From Tetracladium setigerum (taxonomy: Eukaryota; Ascomycota; Leotiomycetes; Helotiales), in assembly GCA_031472005.1 (NCBI GenBank), contig PZJY01000012.1, forward strand, positions 1,736,001-1,800,000: 64,000 nt of DNA. The letters run 5' to 3'. The notes below the pieces were generated by a model that worked only from the letters and a program-made list of their open reading frames with translations, did not search any database and had not been told where the DNA came from. This document shows, in pieces, positions 45,318-55,450 of the stretch. How positions within the stretch are numbered: position 1 is the stretch's first letter; each line of letters starts with the position of its first letter. The position numbers and the translations under genes are program-made.

Positions 45318-47081
45318 CTACCTACCTAAAGCCCTCTTCCTCATCGCTTCAGGAATCCTATACAGCCTCTCCTCCCTCACTCTCCTCCTCTCCCACTCAT
45401 CAACACCTAAATCCATCACCCCATCCCAGCCCTGTCCTCTCCCCCTCCCAACCCTCAACCAATCCTCCTCCCCCTCACCATCCCCATCCGCAGCACCAAT
45501 TCGACTATCAAAACTCGGCGACCTAACCGGCACAAGCCTCAGGCAAAAACAATCTTCCATCGGACAGGCTGCTATCCATGGACGAGGGTTCATTCCTACG
45601 TAGGATAGTCCGTAGGTGTACCAGAAGTCTACGTGGTGCGTGAGGGTTATGAAGATGTAGAGACGGTTGCAATGCGTCCAGGGGGTGGAGAGGGTGTGGG
45701 TGTGGTCTGTCCAGGTGAGTTTGGGTCGGCCGCGATGATGGGTGAGGGTGTGGTGTTTGGGGGTTGGGCGGTGGGAGGGGGAGGGGGAGTGTGATTGTTC
45801 TTGGGTATAGGTGTGTTCTGGCTCTGGTTCTTGTTCATGATCATCATGCATTGTTGGTGATGATGGGATCTTTTTCGCGTGTGGAGAGGTAGTAGCATTG
45901 TCGAGTGACCATTCATACCCAATAGCCCACCGATTCCTCTTTGCCTCCACGAACCTAAAATCCAATCCCGTCGCTAGCGTGATGTCTCTCACAGGCGCGA
46001 AAATAGCATCTGGTTCAAGTTCATGCGGGGCGATGGTTGAGTCGGTCCTTGAACCGGTGCGGAGAGGGATCTCGAGGATTAATGTACGAAGGCAGGGGAG
46101 GCGGATGATGAGTTTTTTGATGTGCGTAAGCAGGCCCGTGATGGTGGTAGAGTGGGTGTAGCGTGCAAGAGTTGTGACGCGGAGGGTGCGTAGGGAGGTG
46201 TACTGTTTGAGGTGCTGGTGGTGGAGGGGGATCGGGAGGGTGAAGTCGTGTGTCCATGATGTGGGACGCATAATGCTTCTGCATGAAAATGGTATTAACA
46301 TTAGTGAGATCGACATACAGTATATCATCGAGAGGAAACAAATAGGGTCTCAAGATAAATAAACAAATGAGAAAAATAGAAAGAAACGAATAGTGAGTGA
46401 TTCAAAGAATGAAAAAAGAAAAACTTACGAATAACAAATCTCCATCTCCCTCACCCTCCCCAAAACATTCGCACTCATCCTCCTCAACCCCTCCCCACTC
46501 AACCTCCTCCCACCAATCCTCTCGTCAACCACAAACTTCTTGACAGCAAAGAACACCTCCAACGCCTCAAAATACATCTCTGCATCGGGCCGCAGGGCAC
46601 TAATGAGGAGTTGAGAATCTTTCGATTGCGCTCGTTCGAGCATTTCCGGACTTAGTGGTTTGGCAGGTGATGGGATGGGGTTGAGTGACCATGGTGGTCT
46701 TTGAGATGTTCGTGGTGATATTAATGGTAATGGTAGTGGTGATTTTGATTGTGATTGTGATGAGTGTGGTGATGGGATGGAGAGACATTCCGTCCATATC
46801 AGTAAGCGGATTTCAGGTGGGAGGTCTTTGATTCTGAAATGTTTTTGTTCTGCTTTCTGGGCGTTTTCCAACTTTTCTTTTGGTTCGGAAGTGATATTGA
46901 CTTCCGTATCTGTGGTAGCTTCAATTCCGGTGTCGGTTTGCGTTCCTTGCAATTTGGAAGCGAGCTGTTTGCGATCGGCTGGGTTGTCCCCGTGGAAGAT
47001 AAGAGCGGGTTGTTGCGCGTGGGAGTTCATTAGAGCGGTCCAGTTTCTGGGATTGTTGTTGGTGGTGGTGGTGGCGGCCAT
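45318..47081 (-). CDS. 2EXR-type fungal protein (537 aa)
   Basis: Exon 1 is 47081-46429 and exon 2 is 46278-45318. The 150-nt intron has GTAAGT/TGCAG ends. The ATG at 47081 opens MAATTTTNNNPRNW. Near residue 83 the string FRIKDLPPEIRLLIWTECL matches the 2EXR motif (F-x-x-LP-x-E-I-R-x-x-I-W), a fungal-specific module of unknown biochemistry often linked to F-box-like folds. Between the motif and the C-terminus lies a low-complexity Ser/Pro/His-rich insertion. The C-terminus is basic and Arg-rich (RRVREERLYRIPEAMRKR). No membrane segment or catalytic motif is seen. Function unknown. Confidence 0.78.
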
Positions 47082-48015
47082 GGTGAAGAAGGAGGTGAGT
47101 GGAGGCAGTTGCCTCGGATGGATGATAACAGTAGGAGATCGCGGATAGGTGAGGCCAAGACCAGTTCTTTATCTTCAAATATGAATCTGTCGGAAATCTA
47201 TTTTGTAGGAGATATAGGACTGTTCAAAAGGACTATATTGTTCACTCGTCAGCATTGCTGTGGCACAAACTGTTAAATATTGACCTTCCAACGATACTTG
47301 AGCGGGGTGTACGGTTCTCACAACAGGGCCTCACATACATATATACTCTGGTAACAAAACCTCAACTTCTCACAACGATATCCTGTAAAGGCCCGATGTT
47401 TGTAATGAATGCTAAAAGAAAAAGGAAACCTGAAAAATATTTTGAAAGATAAACGTCGGTGAGATGAACGTCGGTGAGGCTCAAAATATCACGAGGTGAC
47501 TCCGCCCTTCAGCTGGCAGGCAGCATCAGCAACCCCTCGGCTAAGGATCAAAAGTCCCGTCTTGGCACATGGTGCCCTCGCTCATTCGCTACAGCTAGGT
47601 GTGGTATTATCCCATTATCTCGTTGCTTTAACGCCCGTACTTATGCACTAGTAGCGGGCTAATCAATGTTAAAATACATCTCCATATGTACAAGTACCTA
47701 AATACCTGAGAGGAGGAGAGCTTGTTGATCAGAATTTTATCCTATAATAGGCTGTCTTGAGGTTTACCACGCTTGTGTGGGATATGCTTTGGAGAGGAAG
47801 TGCGCATTTAGTAAAATGAGATTACAATCGTGATGTTGTCGAGGTTATCAAGACTTTTTGGGGTCCCTTAAGATGAAAGGAAAAGGGATTGATATAATAG
47901 CTATCTATCTTTGACACATCAATCACATTAATATTAGTATCCTAATCTAAAAAATTCCAAATAACTTGAGTAATTCTAAGCAAAATCTCGCTCTATCCTT
48001 ACTCTACCTCATTAA
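47082..48015. other. Intergenic, ~0.93 kb
   Basis: Separates the 2EXR gene start from the 3' end of the DUF829-like gene. Short ORFs only. No repeat or RNA gene that I can support. Confidence 0.45.
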
Positions 48016-48853
48016 TCAATTCCCCCTCCAAAGCTTCTCCACAGCACCCCAATACCTGTCCGCATACTTCATCCCATGCATAACATGCCCACTCCCCTCA
48101 AACATCTCCAATCTCACCTCCTCAAACCCCCTCACCCTTGCCTCGGCCGCATGCTCCTCCACAGCCCTCCAATCCACCATCTCATCTTCCTTACTATACA
48201 AATACAGCCTCCTCCCCCTCCCACAACCTCTCTATCATTCATCACCCCCCTCGCCTCCTCCACAAAATCCTTCTTCCCCCTCACCCAATCCCCCAACCCA
48301 TACACCACAAACATCATACTCAAAACCACATTCGCCAGAAACCGAACAAAAGCATTTTTGGGCAACGACGCCGTCATAGCGCGGAGCGTACGTCGGAATG
48401 TTGCTCGGCCCGGTGTACTATCCAGAACCATGGCATGGATGTTTAAAGGTCGTTGTCCACCGGTAGCTTCATGATATGTGGATACGATGGAAGAAGCTGT
48501 GAATAGACCACCGTTGGAGAAGAAATGAAGGAGGATTTTGTTGGCGGTGGGCGGGAGAGTGGTGAGGTATTGGATGATGGGATCGATGCGGCTGAGGAGG
48601 GTGTGGTGAGTTGTGAAGACGGCATTAGTGAGGGTTGTGGTGAGAAAGATGATGGGTGTGTGTGGGAAGAGAGTGCGGTAGGGAGTGGTGTATTTGCTTA
48701 TGTGGTGGGGGTTGCTGCCATCCAGCCGGCGAGGAGGATGAGGTCTGGATCCGTTGAGGGACGTTGTGAGGAAGACGGAGGACGGTATATGTAGATGGAG
48801 GGGTTGAGAGTGGTGAAGTCTACGAGACCTGGGGAGGATTGTGGTTTTGCCAT
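48016..48853 (-). CDS. DUF829 / TMEM53-like alpha-beta hydrolase-fold protein (two frameshifts)
   Basis: From the ATG at 48853 (MAKPQSSPGLVDFTTLNPSI) the protein reads LILLAGWMAATP and then hits a TAA at about 48698. The next frame continues at once with family-like sequence (YTTPYRTLFPHTPIIFLTTT; LLHFFSNGGLF; MVLDSTPGRATFRR). A second shift near 48214-48222 leads to LYLYSKEDEMVDW and GSGHVMHGMKYADRYW. Adding one base in the G-run 48707-48711 and one in the C-run 48214-48222 gives 840 nt, exactly 280 codons. Order and motifs match DUF829 (TMEM53, PaxU) proteins: a Ser in SNGG, an Asp in KEDEMV and a His in GSGHV as a presumed triad. The real role is unknown. Whether the breaks are sequencing errors or a dying gene cannot be told here. 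Confidence 0.72.
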
Positions 48854-48860
48854 TGTGTGT

Positions 48861-48893
48861 GGGGGGGGGGGGGGGAGAGAGAGAGAGAGAGAG
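48861..48893. repeat. G15 run followed by (GA)n
   Basis: Fifteen G then about nine GA units, eight bases upstream of the DUF829 start codon (C/T tract on its sense strand). Assembly is least reliable here. Confidence 0.85.
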
Positions 48894-49078
48894 TATGTGT
48901 GTGAAATGAGCAGGAAAGGATGAATGAAAACAGAGAAATTATTAATGAGATGTAAGAGATAATTACCTACCAGCTAAACAGCGGGTTCACAACCTTTAAT
49001 AGTCAGTCAGTCAGTCACATCTTGGAAGATACCTAGGTTGGTAGGTACAGCAATGTTGTTGAGGTCTTGGAGTTTGTG

Positions 49079-49482
49079 ATGGTGCTGGATAAAAGGAAGG
49101 TAGTTAGGCCGAACAGGGGTGGAAAACCGGGACGGAGATCGCGGCGAAGACACGGAGATGGCGGTCTTCGCTTCGACAACACGACGACACCACATCAAAA
49201 TATCGAGCAAAGCACAACATGCTGGGCCAGAATTAACTCCAGACCTGTAAAACCCAGTGGCAATGACCTCGGTAAGATAAGACTGAAGCTGTATGTTCTA
49301 TTGGATCTTTAAGTTTTAACCACGTGTGCTTATTTGCAGCGGAAGATCAGTTGATGAACAGGTAAGGACCTACTTGGAGCAACGTGCCTGCCTGGTTGGC
49401 GATCTAGTAAATGTACCATCAGCAAACGACATATCAAGTTCTCTCGGTTTTCTTTTTACATTTTAGTGGAGGAAGCGCTTAA
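49079..49482 (+). CDS. Candidate small spliced gene (76 aa)
   Basis: An ATG at 49079 opens a basic, Arg-rich reading frame. Good splice signals then occur in order: donor GTAAGA after 49271, acceptor TTGCAG ending at 49339, donor GTAAGG after 49361, acceptor TTTTAG ending at 49466. The joined ORF (49079-49271, 49340-49361, 49467-49482) is 231 nt and ends in TAA. The middle exon is only 22 nt. I do not recognise the product and the last exon adds only a few codons, so a non-coding spliced RNA is equally likely. The series of consensus sites in one direction is the only support. Confidence 0.27.
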
Positions 49483-49769
49483 ACATTTAATTCCCGAGTA
49501 AAAGGAGGCTCAAAAGAATACATGATTTCCTTTGTAGGAGACGAGACAAGGAGAAAGATACAGTTGATTTATATTCCTGAAATACCGCTTCCCATCATTT
49601 CCCACAATTCTTTAAATTGTAGAACTAGAGAAAATTGATTCGTCATATCATACAGAATCATTACGTCCGCCTCTCCCAAGGTACTTTACAGAAGTGGCAA
49701 ACTATCTCTGACTGGTCTTCCCACTCAAATTAATCCCCAAATTCAAAGCCATATTCTTTCACAGCCAAG

Positions 49770-50483
49770 TTACTTCTCAACGTCGCCTTCAGCAGCAACG
49801 CAAACAAAGCCGTCAGCTTCTTTCTCTCCTTCGGTCGTCTCCCTTGCACTCTCACTATTAGCACCCATGGTGTCTACCTTTACACCTCCCTCATCCTTGT
49901 CCTCGTCCTCATCCTCGTCCTCGTCCTCATCCTCATCCTCATCCTCGTCCTCATCCTCATCTTCGCCACTGTCACTATCACCAACTTCCTCCACTTCCTC
50001 CCCCTTCGCAAGCATTAAATCTCCTTCCTTCTTCTCACCCTTCTTCCTCTCCAACTCCTTCCTCTCCTTCTTCCTCTGTTCAATCTCCTCCGCCATCTCC
50101 CTCTCCAAACTCTCAATCTGTCTATTGTCCACTTCCCATTCAGCACGCTCAAAAGCACAATCATCGCAGATTCGACCGGTGCTGATGACGAGGTTGCGGC
50201 CGGAGATGTGGTAGGTGCCTGGTCTGCTGCAGTGCGCACCACCGGGGCAGAGTCGGGAGTGTATTATGAGGGGTGGCCAGGGTGTGAAGACGTGGTAGCA
50301 TTCAAAGACTGTGAGATTATGTGATTGTTTGTTAGTGGGGTTTTGACTGTTGAGGATAGAAGGGGGTAAGATGAGGCGGGATGGGATGGGAGGGGTAAGG
50401 GGGGAAAGTGACTTACGTAGATCGGTTCGGTGGCAGGGTGGGACGTCTACCACGCGGATTGGTGAGGATGGTAAAGGCGGCAT
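49770..50483 (-). CDS. Small Cys/His-rich protein with acidic tail, paralogue 1 (201 aa)
   Basis: Exon 1 is 50483-50417 and exon 2 is 50308-49770. The 108-nt intron has GTAAGT/CACAG ends, is a multiple of three and has no stop. The protein opens MPPLPSSPIRVVDVPPCHRT. The Cys/His set is C-H-R-T, then C-Y-H, CPGGAHC and a closing CDDC, so a zinc-binding knuckle is likely. A helical Glu/Arg/Lys segment follows, and the tail is a long Glu-Asp repeat (about 49905-49970) ending in DGFVCVAAEGDVEK. It shares with the next gene the C-H-x-T motif and a phase-1 intron just after it. I do not recognise a named family. A nuclear or cytosolic role is a guess from composition. Confidence 0.65.
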   Translation of the reverse strand: MPPLPSSPIRVVDVPPCHRTDLRKSLSPLTPPIPSRLILPPSILNSQNPTNKQSHNLTVFECYHVFTPWPPLIIHSRLCPGGAHCSRPGTYHISGRNLVISTGRICDDCAFERAEWEVDNRQIESLEREMAEEIEQRKKERKELERKKGEKKEGDLMLAKGEEVEEVGDSDSGEDEDEDEDEDEDEDEDEDEDEDKDEGGVKVDTMGANSESARETTEGEKEADGFVCVAAEGDVEK

Positions 50484-51290
50484 TTGTTTTAGTTGTTTCG
50501 TGTTTGTGTCTTTGTTTATTGTGTTTATTTATTCGGTGAGCTCGTCAATGACCCAATGTTTGCTTGTAAGAGGTACAGCTTGCACAGCAAGGAAGTCGCA
50601 GATCGATCTAGGTCGAAGATTGAACAATGTCGCGTCGAGATAAACAGATCATTATCTTGTCAGTCCGAAGTAGGACGCTGCTTTAGTATGCTCATTCAGG
50701 TAGATGCAGCTTGAGACTCAAGAAGTATGGCCTCGACTCTGTTGTGTCTTGTTGTGCGCGTTGGGTTGGAGGTTGGTGTTAAGAAGTTGTTTTCAGTAAG
50801 AGAATAATCAGAGGTAAGTGGCCGAGAAGTTTGGATGTAGATCGATGAAGATAGAAATCGTCCAAGCTTTCTAGCTAGCGCGATATAAAAGTGAATTTTG
50901 ATATATGAAGGTGAAGTCAGCCTTGGCATGGAACAAATATTCAGTAAATTGTGAACTTCAGACTAATGCCAGAGTACGAGCAACAAATTTAAATTCAAGT
51001 AAAACTTGTGTTTATATTAAATATACGCAAGTATATTAGAATTAAATAAAATTGTGCTTGCTGTACTGTGCAACGAAAATATCTAATTTTCTAAAAGGCA
51101 ACCTTATTCACGAACTCAACAACAAAAGTGGTACCATTAAGATTTAATAAGCCTTGTAGCCTATTACGACATAGCCCAAATCTTCACAAATCTTCAAAAC
51201 AAGGCTCTTGTATCAAAGAATGGTTTTATCGAAGTTCGAGAACTACATCTTCCTTTATTCGATATCCCTGCTACCACCCCCCAAACACCC
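50484..51290. other. Intergenic, ~0.8 kb
   Basis: AT-rich near 50930-51070. No gene or repeat I can support. Confidence 0.45.
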
Positions 51291-52184
51291 TCAATCCTCA
51301 TCACTACTACTATCCTCCCCCACCTCCTCCAATCCATCAAGATACCCGCCTCCATATCTCAACACCCCTCCATTAGCCTCTATCACCTCCCGCCCACGCT
51401 CCACCATCTCTCTCTCATAAGCCTCCTCTTCCGCATCTCTCTCCCATCCTTCATGTCGACCCAGAACAGCATCTTCTCTTTCCAATAGATTCCTCCTTTG
51501 TTGATTTTGTCTCGGATTACTGGCATTTTCAACACCAAAACCAAGGGGTCTATCTCCAATCCTTCTCCTTCTTCTCCTGATTTCTCTTAAATCATCCTCG
51601 CTGTCGCTGTTGACCAATGTGATATCATCTCCAACTAATGTTTCCCCATCCTCTAAATCATCATCGCCGTCATCGCTATTTTCCATACCGCCCTCGTAAC
51701 TTTCTCCTCTATTGTTCTCCTCGTTATTCTCCGAATTCCTCGTCTCTTCATCATCGCTCTCATCGTCATCGCCCTCCTCTTCATCATCCAAACCCCTACA
51801 GCTCGGACAAGTCTGTATAACCCTCACAATTCTCGGTTGAGCCGAGATGCCTGGACAGTATGGTGCGTGAGGTTGTATGTCTTGAGATGTAAATGCATTT
51901 TGTGGTTGTCGGCAGCATGATGTATGCATGATGGGCTGGAAAGATGGGTGCGGAATTTGGTGGGTGCGGGAGTACTCTGTGGTGGGAGGGTTAGCCGGAG
52001 CTTTTGTCATGAGGGGGGAGTGTTGAGTAAGGGAATGATGGTTTGAGGTAGGTAACTTACCGAGTCTTGTGGAGTGACACTGATTTCCCAACTCTGGGTC
52101 TTGAGGAGAACCTCGAAAAGAACCTGTAGTCTCTGACATGTTCAAGTTGTTGTTCATCGTGACACTCTGACTTCCACTGGTCAT
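51291..52184 (-). CDS. Small Cys/His-rich protein with acidic region, paralogue 2 (269 aa)
   Basis: Exon 1 is 52184-52061 and exon 2 is 51976-51291. The 84-nt intron (GTAAGT/CACAG) is in frame and stop-free. It starts MTSGSQSVTMNNNLNMSETT. The Cys/His set is C-H-S-T at the end of exon 1, then HTSCC, APYCPG and CPSC. After the CPSC motif a long Asp/Glu-rich, Asn-rich disordered segment follows, with a basic cluster (REIRRRRRRIGDRP) and an acidic C-terminus ending SSSDED. Same architecture and intron position as the gene at 49770-50483, so I read the two as tandem paralogues. Function unknown. Confidence 0.65.
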   Translation of the reverse strand: MTSGSQSVTMNNNLNMSETTGSFRGSPQDPELGNQCHSTRLGKLPTSNHHSLTQHSPLMTKAPANPPTTEYSRTHQIPHPSFQPIMHTSCCRQPQNAFTSQDIQPHAPYCPGISAQPRIVRVIQTCPSCRGLDDEEEGDDDESDDEETRNSENNEENNRGESYEGGMENSDDGDDDLEDGETLVGDDITLVNSDSEDDLREIRRRRRRIGDRPLGFGVENASNPRQNQQRRNLLEREDAVLGRHEGWERDAEEEAYEREMVERGREVIEANGGVLRYGGGYLDGLEEVGEDSSSDED

Positions 52185-53208
52185 GGTAAATCAATGAAGA
52201 ACGGGGACAAGAACTAAGTCCAATCAGAGGCGTGATTGTTCTGATTTGTATGAGGAGGTACCAACTGTCAATTGGCGATGTCTATCGCTGGGTGGTGTAG
52301 CGTGATGTCGGTTGTGGTTGGTGAAATGTTGTGAAGTGTGGTGAATTTGTCGTGAATGGTGGTGCTTTGAGAATCGCAATTTCGGTGTCAATTCGTTTTT
52401 AGAAACTCCTGAAAAATTCAGAAAGTTTTATAATCGCGTGCACTAATGGTGGCCCGAGCGCCTCGCTTACAGCCATATCTTAAAAGTTCACTATATAGAG
52501 TGAATTGAGTGAAAATATTCACCTGACCTAACCAAATGGTGAGATACAGACAGAAATAAAAGATGATGGTGGGATAACAACTTCCGAGGGTGAAGGGCGA
52601 ATATTAATATATTAAAATGCAAGAGCCGTAGCAAGCGAATAGAAATTGTCTTTTGTTTGCGAGAGGTTGTTTGGATTGTAATTTCTATTTCCACAGAAGG
52701 GAAACCATAATTCCGTTTCTATTTGTTTAATGAGATTGTTCTTTAAACAGGGAACGTAGAAATAAAAAACAATAGTGGCTGTTTACTTGCTCTCTTAGTT
52801 ACAATTAGTATGTCTAGAGGGAAACTTCCCCAGTTCATTTCTTCAGACAATTCATTCACCACCCAAACAACCTCACATTTATTGCAAATCACAAATTAAA
52901 ACATCCAGCTCAGAATCAGATAAGTAAGTCAAGTAGTAAGCAAACAGTGGAAACATAAGTAAGTTGTTAAAAGAGCCTTAGGAACCTAAAAACAAAATAG
53001 AAAACAGAACAGAACAAACAACAAATTAATCTCCTCCAATAACACCATGATTCTGGCAGAGAAATAACAATCACTCCACAAACGAAGAAAAACAGGCTGC
53101 ATTCAAGACCAGCGATTCTTTCTACTATTATTTCATAAAACATAACCCCAGACTATGATATTCCACCCAAAACAGGCCATCAACCATCTATGTGCTGTCA
53201 TTTGTTTG
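52185..53208. other. Intergenic, ~1 kb
   Basis: Promoter of paralogue 2 (minus) and 3' flank of paralogue 3. A-rich between about 52920 and 53030. No gene seen. Confidence 0.45.
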
Positions 53209-54049
53209 CTACAATGTATGCCCCGCCCACCTTACTGGAACCCACTCGTCATCTTCCTCTTCCCTCCATAAGTGGTCATCCTCATCTCTTATTGAATCCC
53301 ACTCCACCTCTGAATCAGAGTCTGACCAGCCATCTGTTGGATCCGCTTCGACTTCCATTGTTGAGGCTGCCAGTGATTCGGGTTGTGGTGCTGGGGCTGC
53401 CCGATTTAGGCTGCGAAAACTCGAGAGGCTCGAGAGGAAATGTTTGGGTATTGCGGGATTTAAATCTCTCCTAGAGAGAGATTATGAGCTGAGGATGCAG
53501 AAATATCACCTGTGGGACCCTCTCGTGTCTGTTCTTCGTCGTTTTGTGTTCCTTTTGAGATCCAGGGAGCTTTTGTTGTTCCTCTGGTACAAGCACATTT
53601 TCATCATATTTTGCGCCTGCTTGTTTCTTTTCTATCGGTAGTTTCAACTTGAGATCATTACGCAAATATGCATTCGCCATATCATCCCGTTGGTCTTCCA
53701 TGACATGCGGTGCTGAGTTACGATACGCCATCCTCCAAATGTGTTCCCTAGCCCTCTGATCATCTTTTGCCTTGTGAAGAAGAACAGCAAAAGGCTCCGG
53801 GCTCATCTCCTTGATGTTTGGTCGATATTTTTGGCAGATGTCGTTGATGTCGACTACGTTTGGCTTGGTCGCCATGTTGTCACATCTTTCCTTGCTTGAT
53901 GAGGCTTGAGGGCAGCCTACATGGAGGACTCTTGGTCGACTCCAGGTGTTGTGTCCACAAGTGTGATGACGAATGGTGTAATGGCATCTTTTGGTAAAGT
54001 CATCTTTTTCAGTTTGGAATGTTGGACGATGCGCTGCGATGGTTGGCAT
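53209..54049 (-). CDS. Small Cys/His-rich protein, paralogue 3, C-terminus unresolved
   Basis: From the ATG at 54049 an ORF of 192 codons runs to 53471. It opens MPTIAAHRPTFQTEKDDFTK and carries RCHYTIRHHTCGHNTW, LHVGCPQ and a further Cys, again a C-H-x-T start and a zinc-knuckle-like spacing. The middle is helical and charged. Downstream, in another frame, 53472-53209 encodes an acidic end (WSDSDSEVEWDSI, then EEEDDEWVPVRW) that resembles the acidic tails of the neighbours. A splice (GTGATA near 53505 to CTCTAG) lands in a different frame, so the exact join is unresolved. The feature end is set to the acidic ORF on the assumption that it belongs here. Confidence 0.5.
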
Positions 54050-54103
54050 GTTGAGAGATTTGGACTGGGGTTTGATGCGTTGATGAGGGAGGTGGGAATC
54101 GGC

Positions 54104-54900
54104 TCAGGTCTTGGTTTTATTGTAAGAAGTGTAAGGTGCTGTGATTAATGAGACTGGGTCATCGTATTCTGTTGGTTGCTCTTCATTCGTGAGTCGAATC
54201 GGACTTGCATCTTGTGATAAGTGTGATTCACAGAATGTCTTTTCTAGACAATTCTCGAATTTGTATCGAGATTGCTGGCAATCACCGAAATGTAGGCGGA
54301 CGTATTTAACTTTGGTGAACATGTCTGTGTTTGCCCAATATATTATTTTTGCGTTGATCCCCAAGTCCCCCATTGCCCAGACGGGATGGCACTCTTTTTT
54401 GGGATACTTAGCGGCCGAGGGGGCTTGGGGGTTTTTGGTGCGCGATCAACCAGGGCTTTTGGCCTAATTCCCCAGTTGCCTTTCTGGTAATATTGAAGTG
54501 TTTCCAACTCCTTCTGCTTTCGAAGTTCTTCTAAGTGATCCAGGTGGGAAAGCTTGATCTGCGAAGCTTTCAAATACTCTTCTGTAGCAAACCCCCAAGC
54601 CCCCAATCTATTAGAGGGCTGGATGACAGTCGATTCTAAATTGTTTTGTGGTCGGCGTTTCTTGAGATTCCTTTGAGGATTTTCATTCTGAGATGATTGC
54701 TGAAAATCCACTTGAGACATTTCTAGGGAATCTGTTGGTGTGCATTGCACATGCTCTTTTGAGGTGGCACCAAGCACACTTGAGGTCTGATAGATTTCTT
54801 CTGCGCAATCATTCGATTTAGAGCCACGTTGGTACGGGAGAGCGTGATTATCATCGAGCTGATGGTCTTGGACGGCACATTCAGGATTGTGCAAGGGCAT
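54104..54900 (-). CDS. Protein with W-G motifs and a Cys-rich end (frameshifted)
   Basis: The ATG at 54900 opens MPLHNPECAVQDHQLDDNHA and the frame stops at 54343 (185 codons). Three W-G motifs occur: GAWGFATEEYLK, GNWGIRPKA and GQWGTWGS. A second frame from about 54373 to 54104 reads YWANTDMFTKVKYVRLHFGD and then C-rich LEKTFCESHLSQ. One more base in the T-run 54346-54350 would join both into 265 codons. W-G motifs sometimes act as short interaction sites (for Argonaute in GW proteins, for example), but three copies are too few to claim this. No recognised family. Either a frameshift or two adjacent short genes is possible. Confidence 0.42.
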
Positions 54901-55201
54901 GCTTGCTGATTGCTTGTTTGTCTGGTGGGAAGACGAAGAATAGAACCTGAAAGAACATCCTGATGCCCTTTGCAGGTAGATTCCTAGAATATAGTCAATC
55001 AACGGAGCAGCATAAGACTAGACTTGAGAAGAACAGGCAAGCAAAGAAAAGGGTTCAAGATCACCTACGGGGGACCATATTGTTTACCAACTTATATTAC
55101 CTGTCTTACGAGAACAGATGGTGTTGCTATCACTGCATATTTTGTGATGCTGTGGATGTTGTGTTTATGATAGTTATTGTATGTGAAATCAGATTCAACT
55201 A

Positions 55202-55234
<33 letters not shown>

Positions 55235-55450
55235 GTTACCACATGGTGGGTTGTAGACGTTGATATTAAAAGCCAAGGTCGTGTCTCTATTAACGTCTCA
55301 CCCCACCCCGCCGAAACAAGCTCCCTTCGATGACCGAGCTCTTTGTCCCCTCCTCTCCTCTCCCCTCCACTCCTCTCCCCATCTCCCCCTCTCCTTCACT
55401 CCCTCCCTGCCAGTTTTGGCGGATTGAAGATATAAATACCTACAAGCACC
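54901..55450. other. Divergent intergenic region, 550 bp
   Basis: Between the W-G motif gene (minus) and the M28 protease (plus). Contains a (GTTGTC)n run at 55202-55234 and C/T-rich sequence at 55300-55400 before the protease start. No gene. Confidence 0.45.
55202..55234. repeat. Hexanucleotide (GTTGTC)n repeat
   Basis: About five copies, non-coding. Confidence 0.75.

Noticed and set aside
49867..50214. Ser-rich plus-strand ORF
   Set aside because: It is the antisense shadow of the Glu/Asp repeat in paralogue 1.
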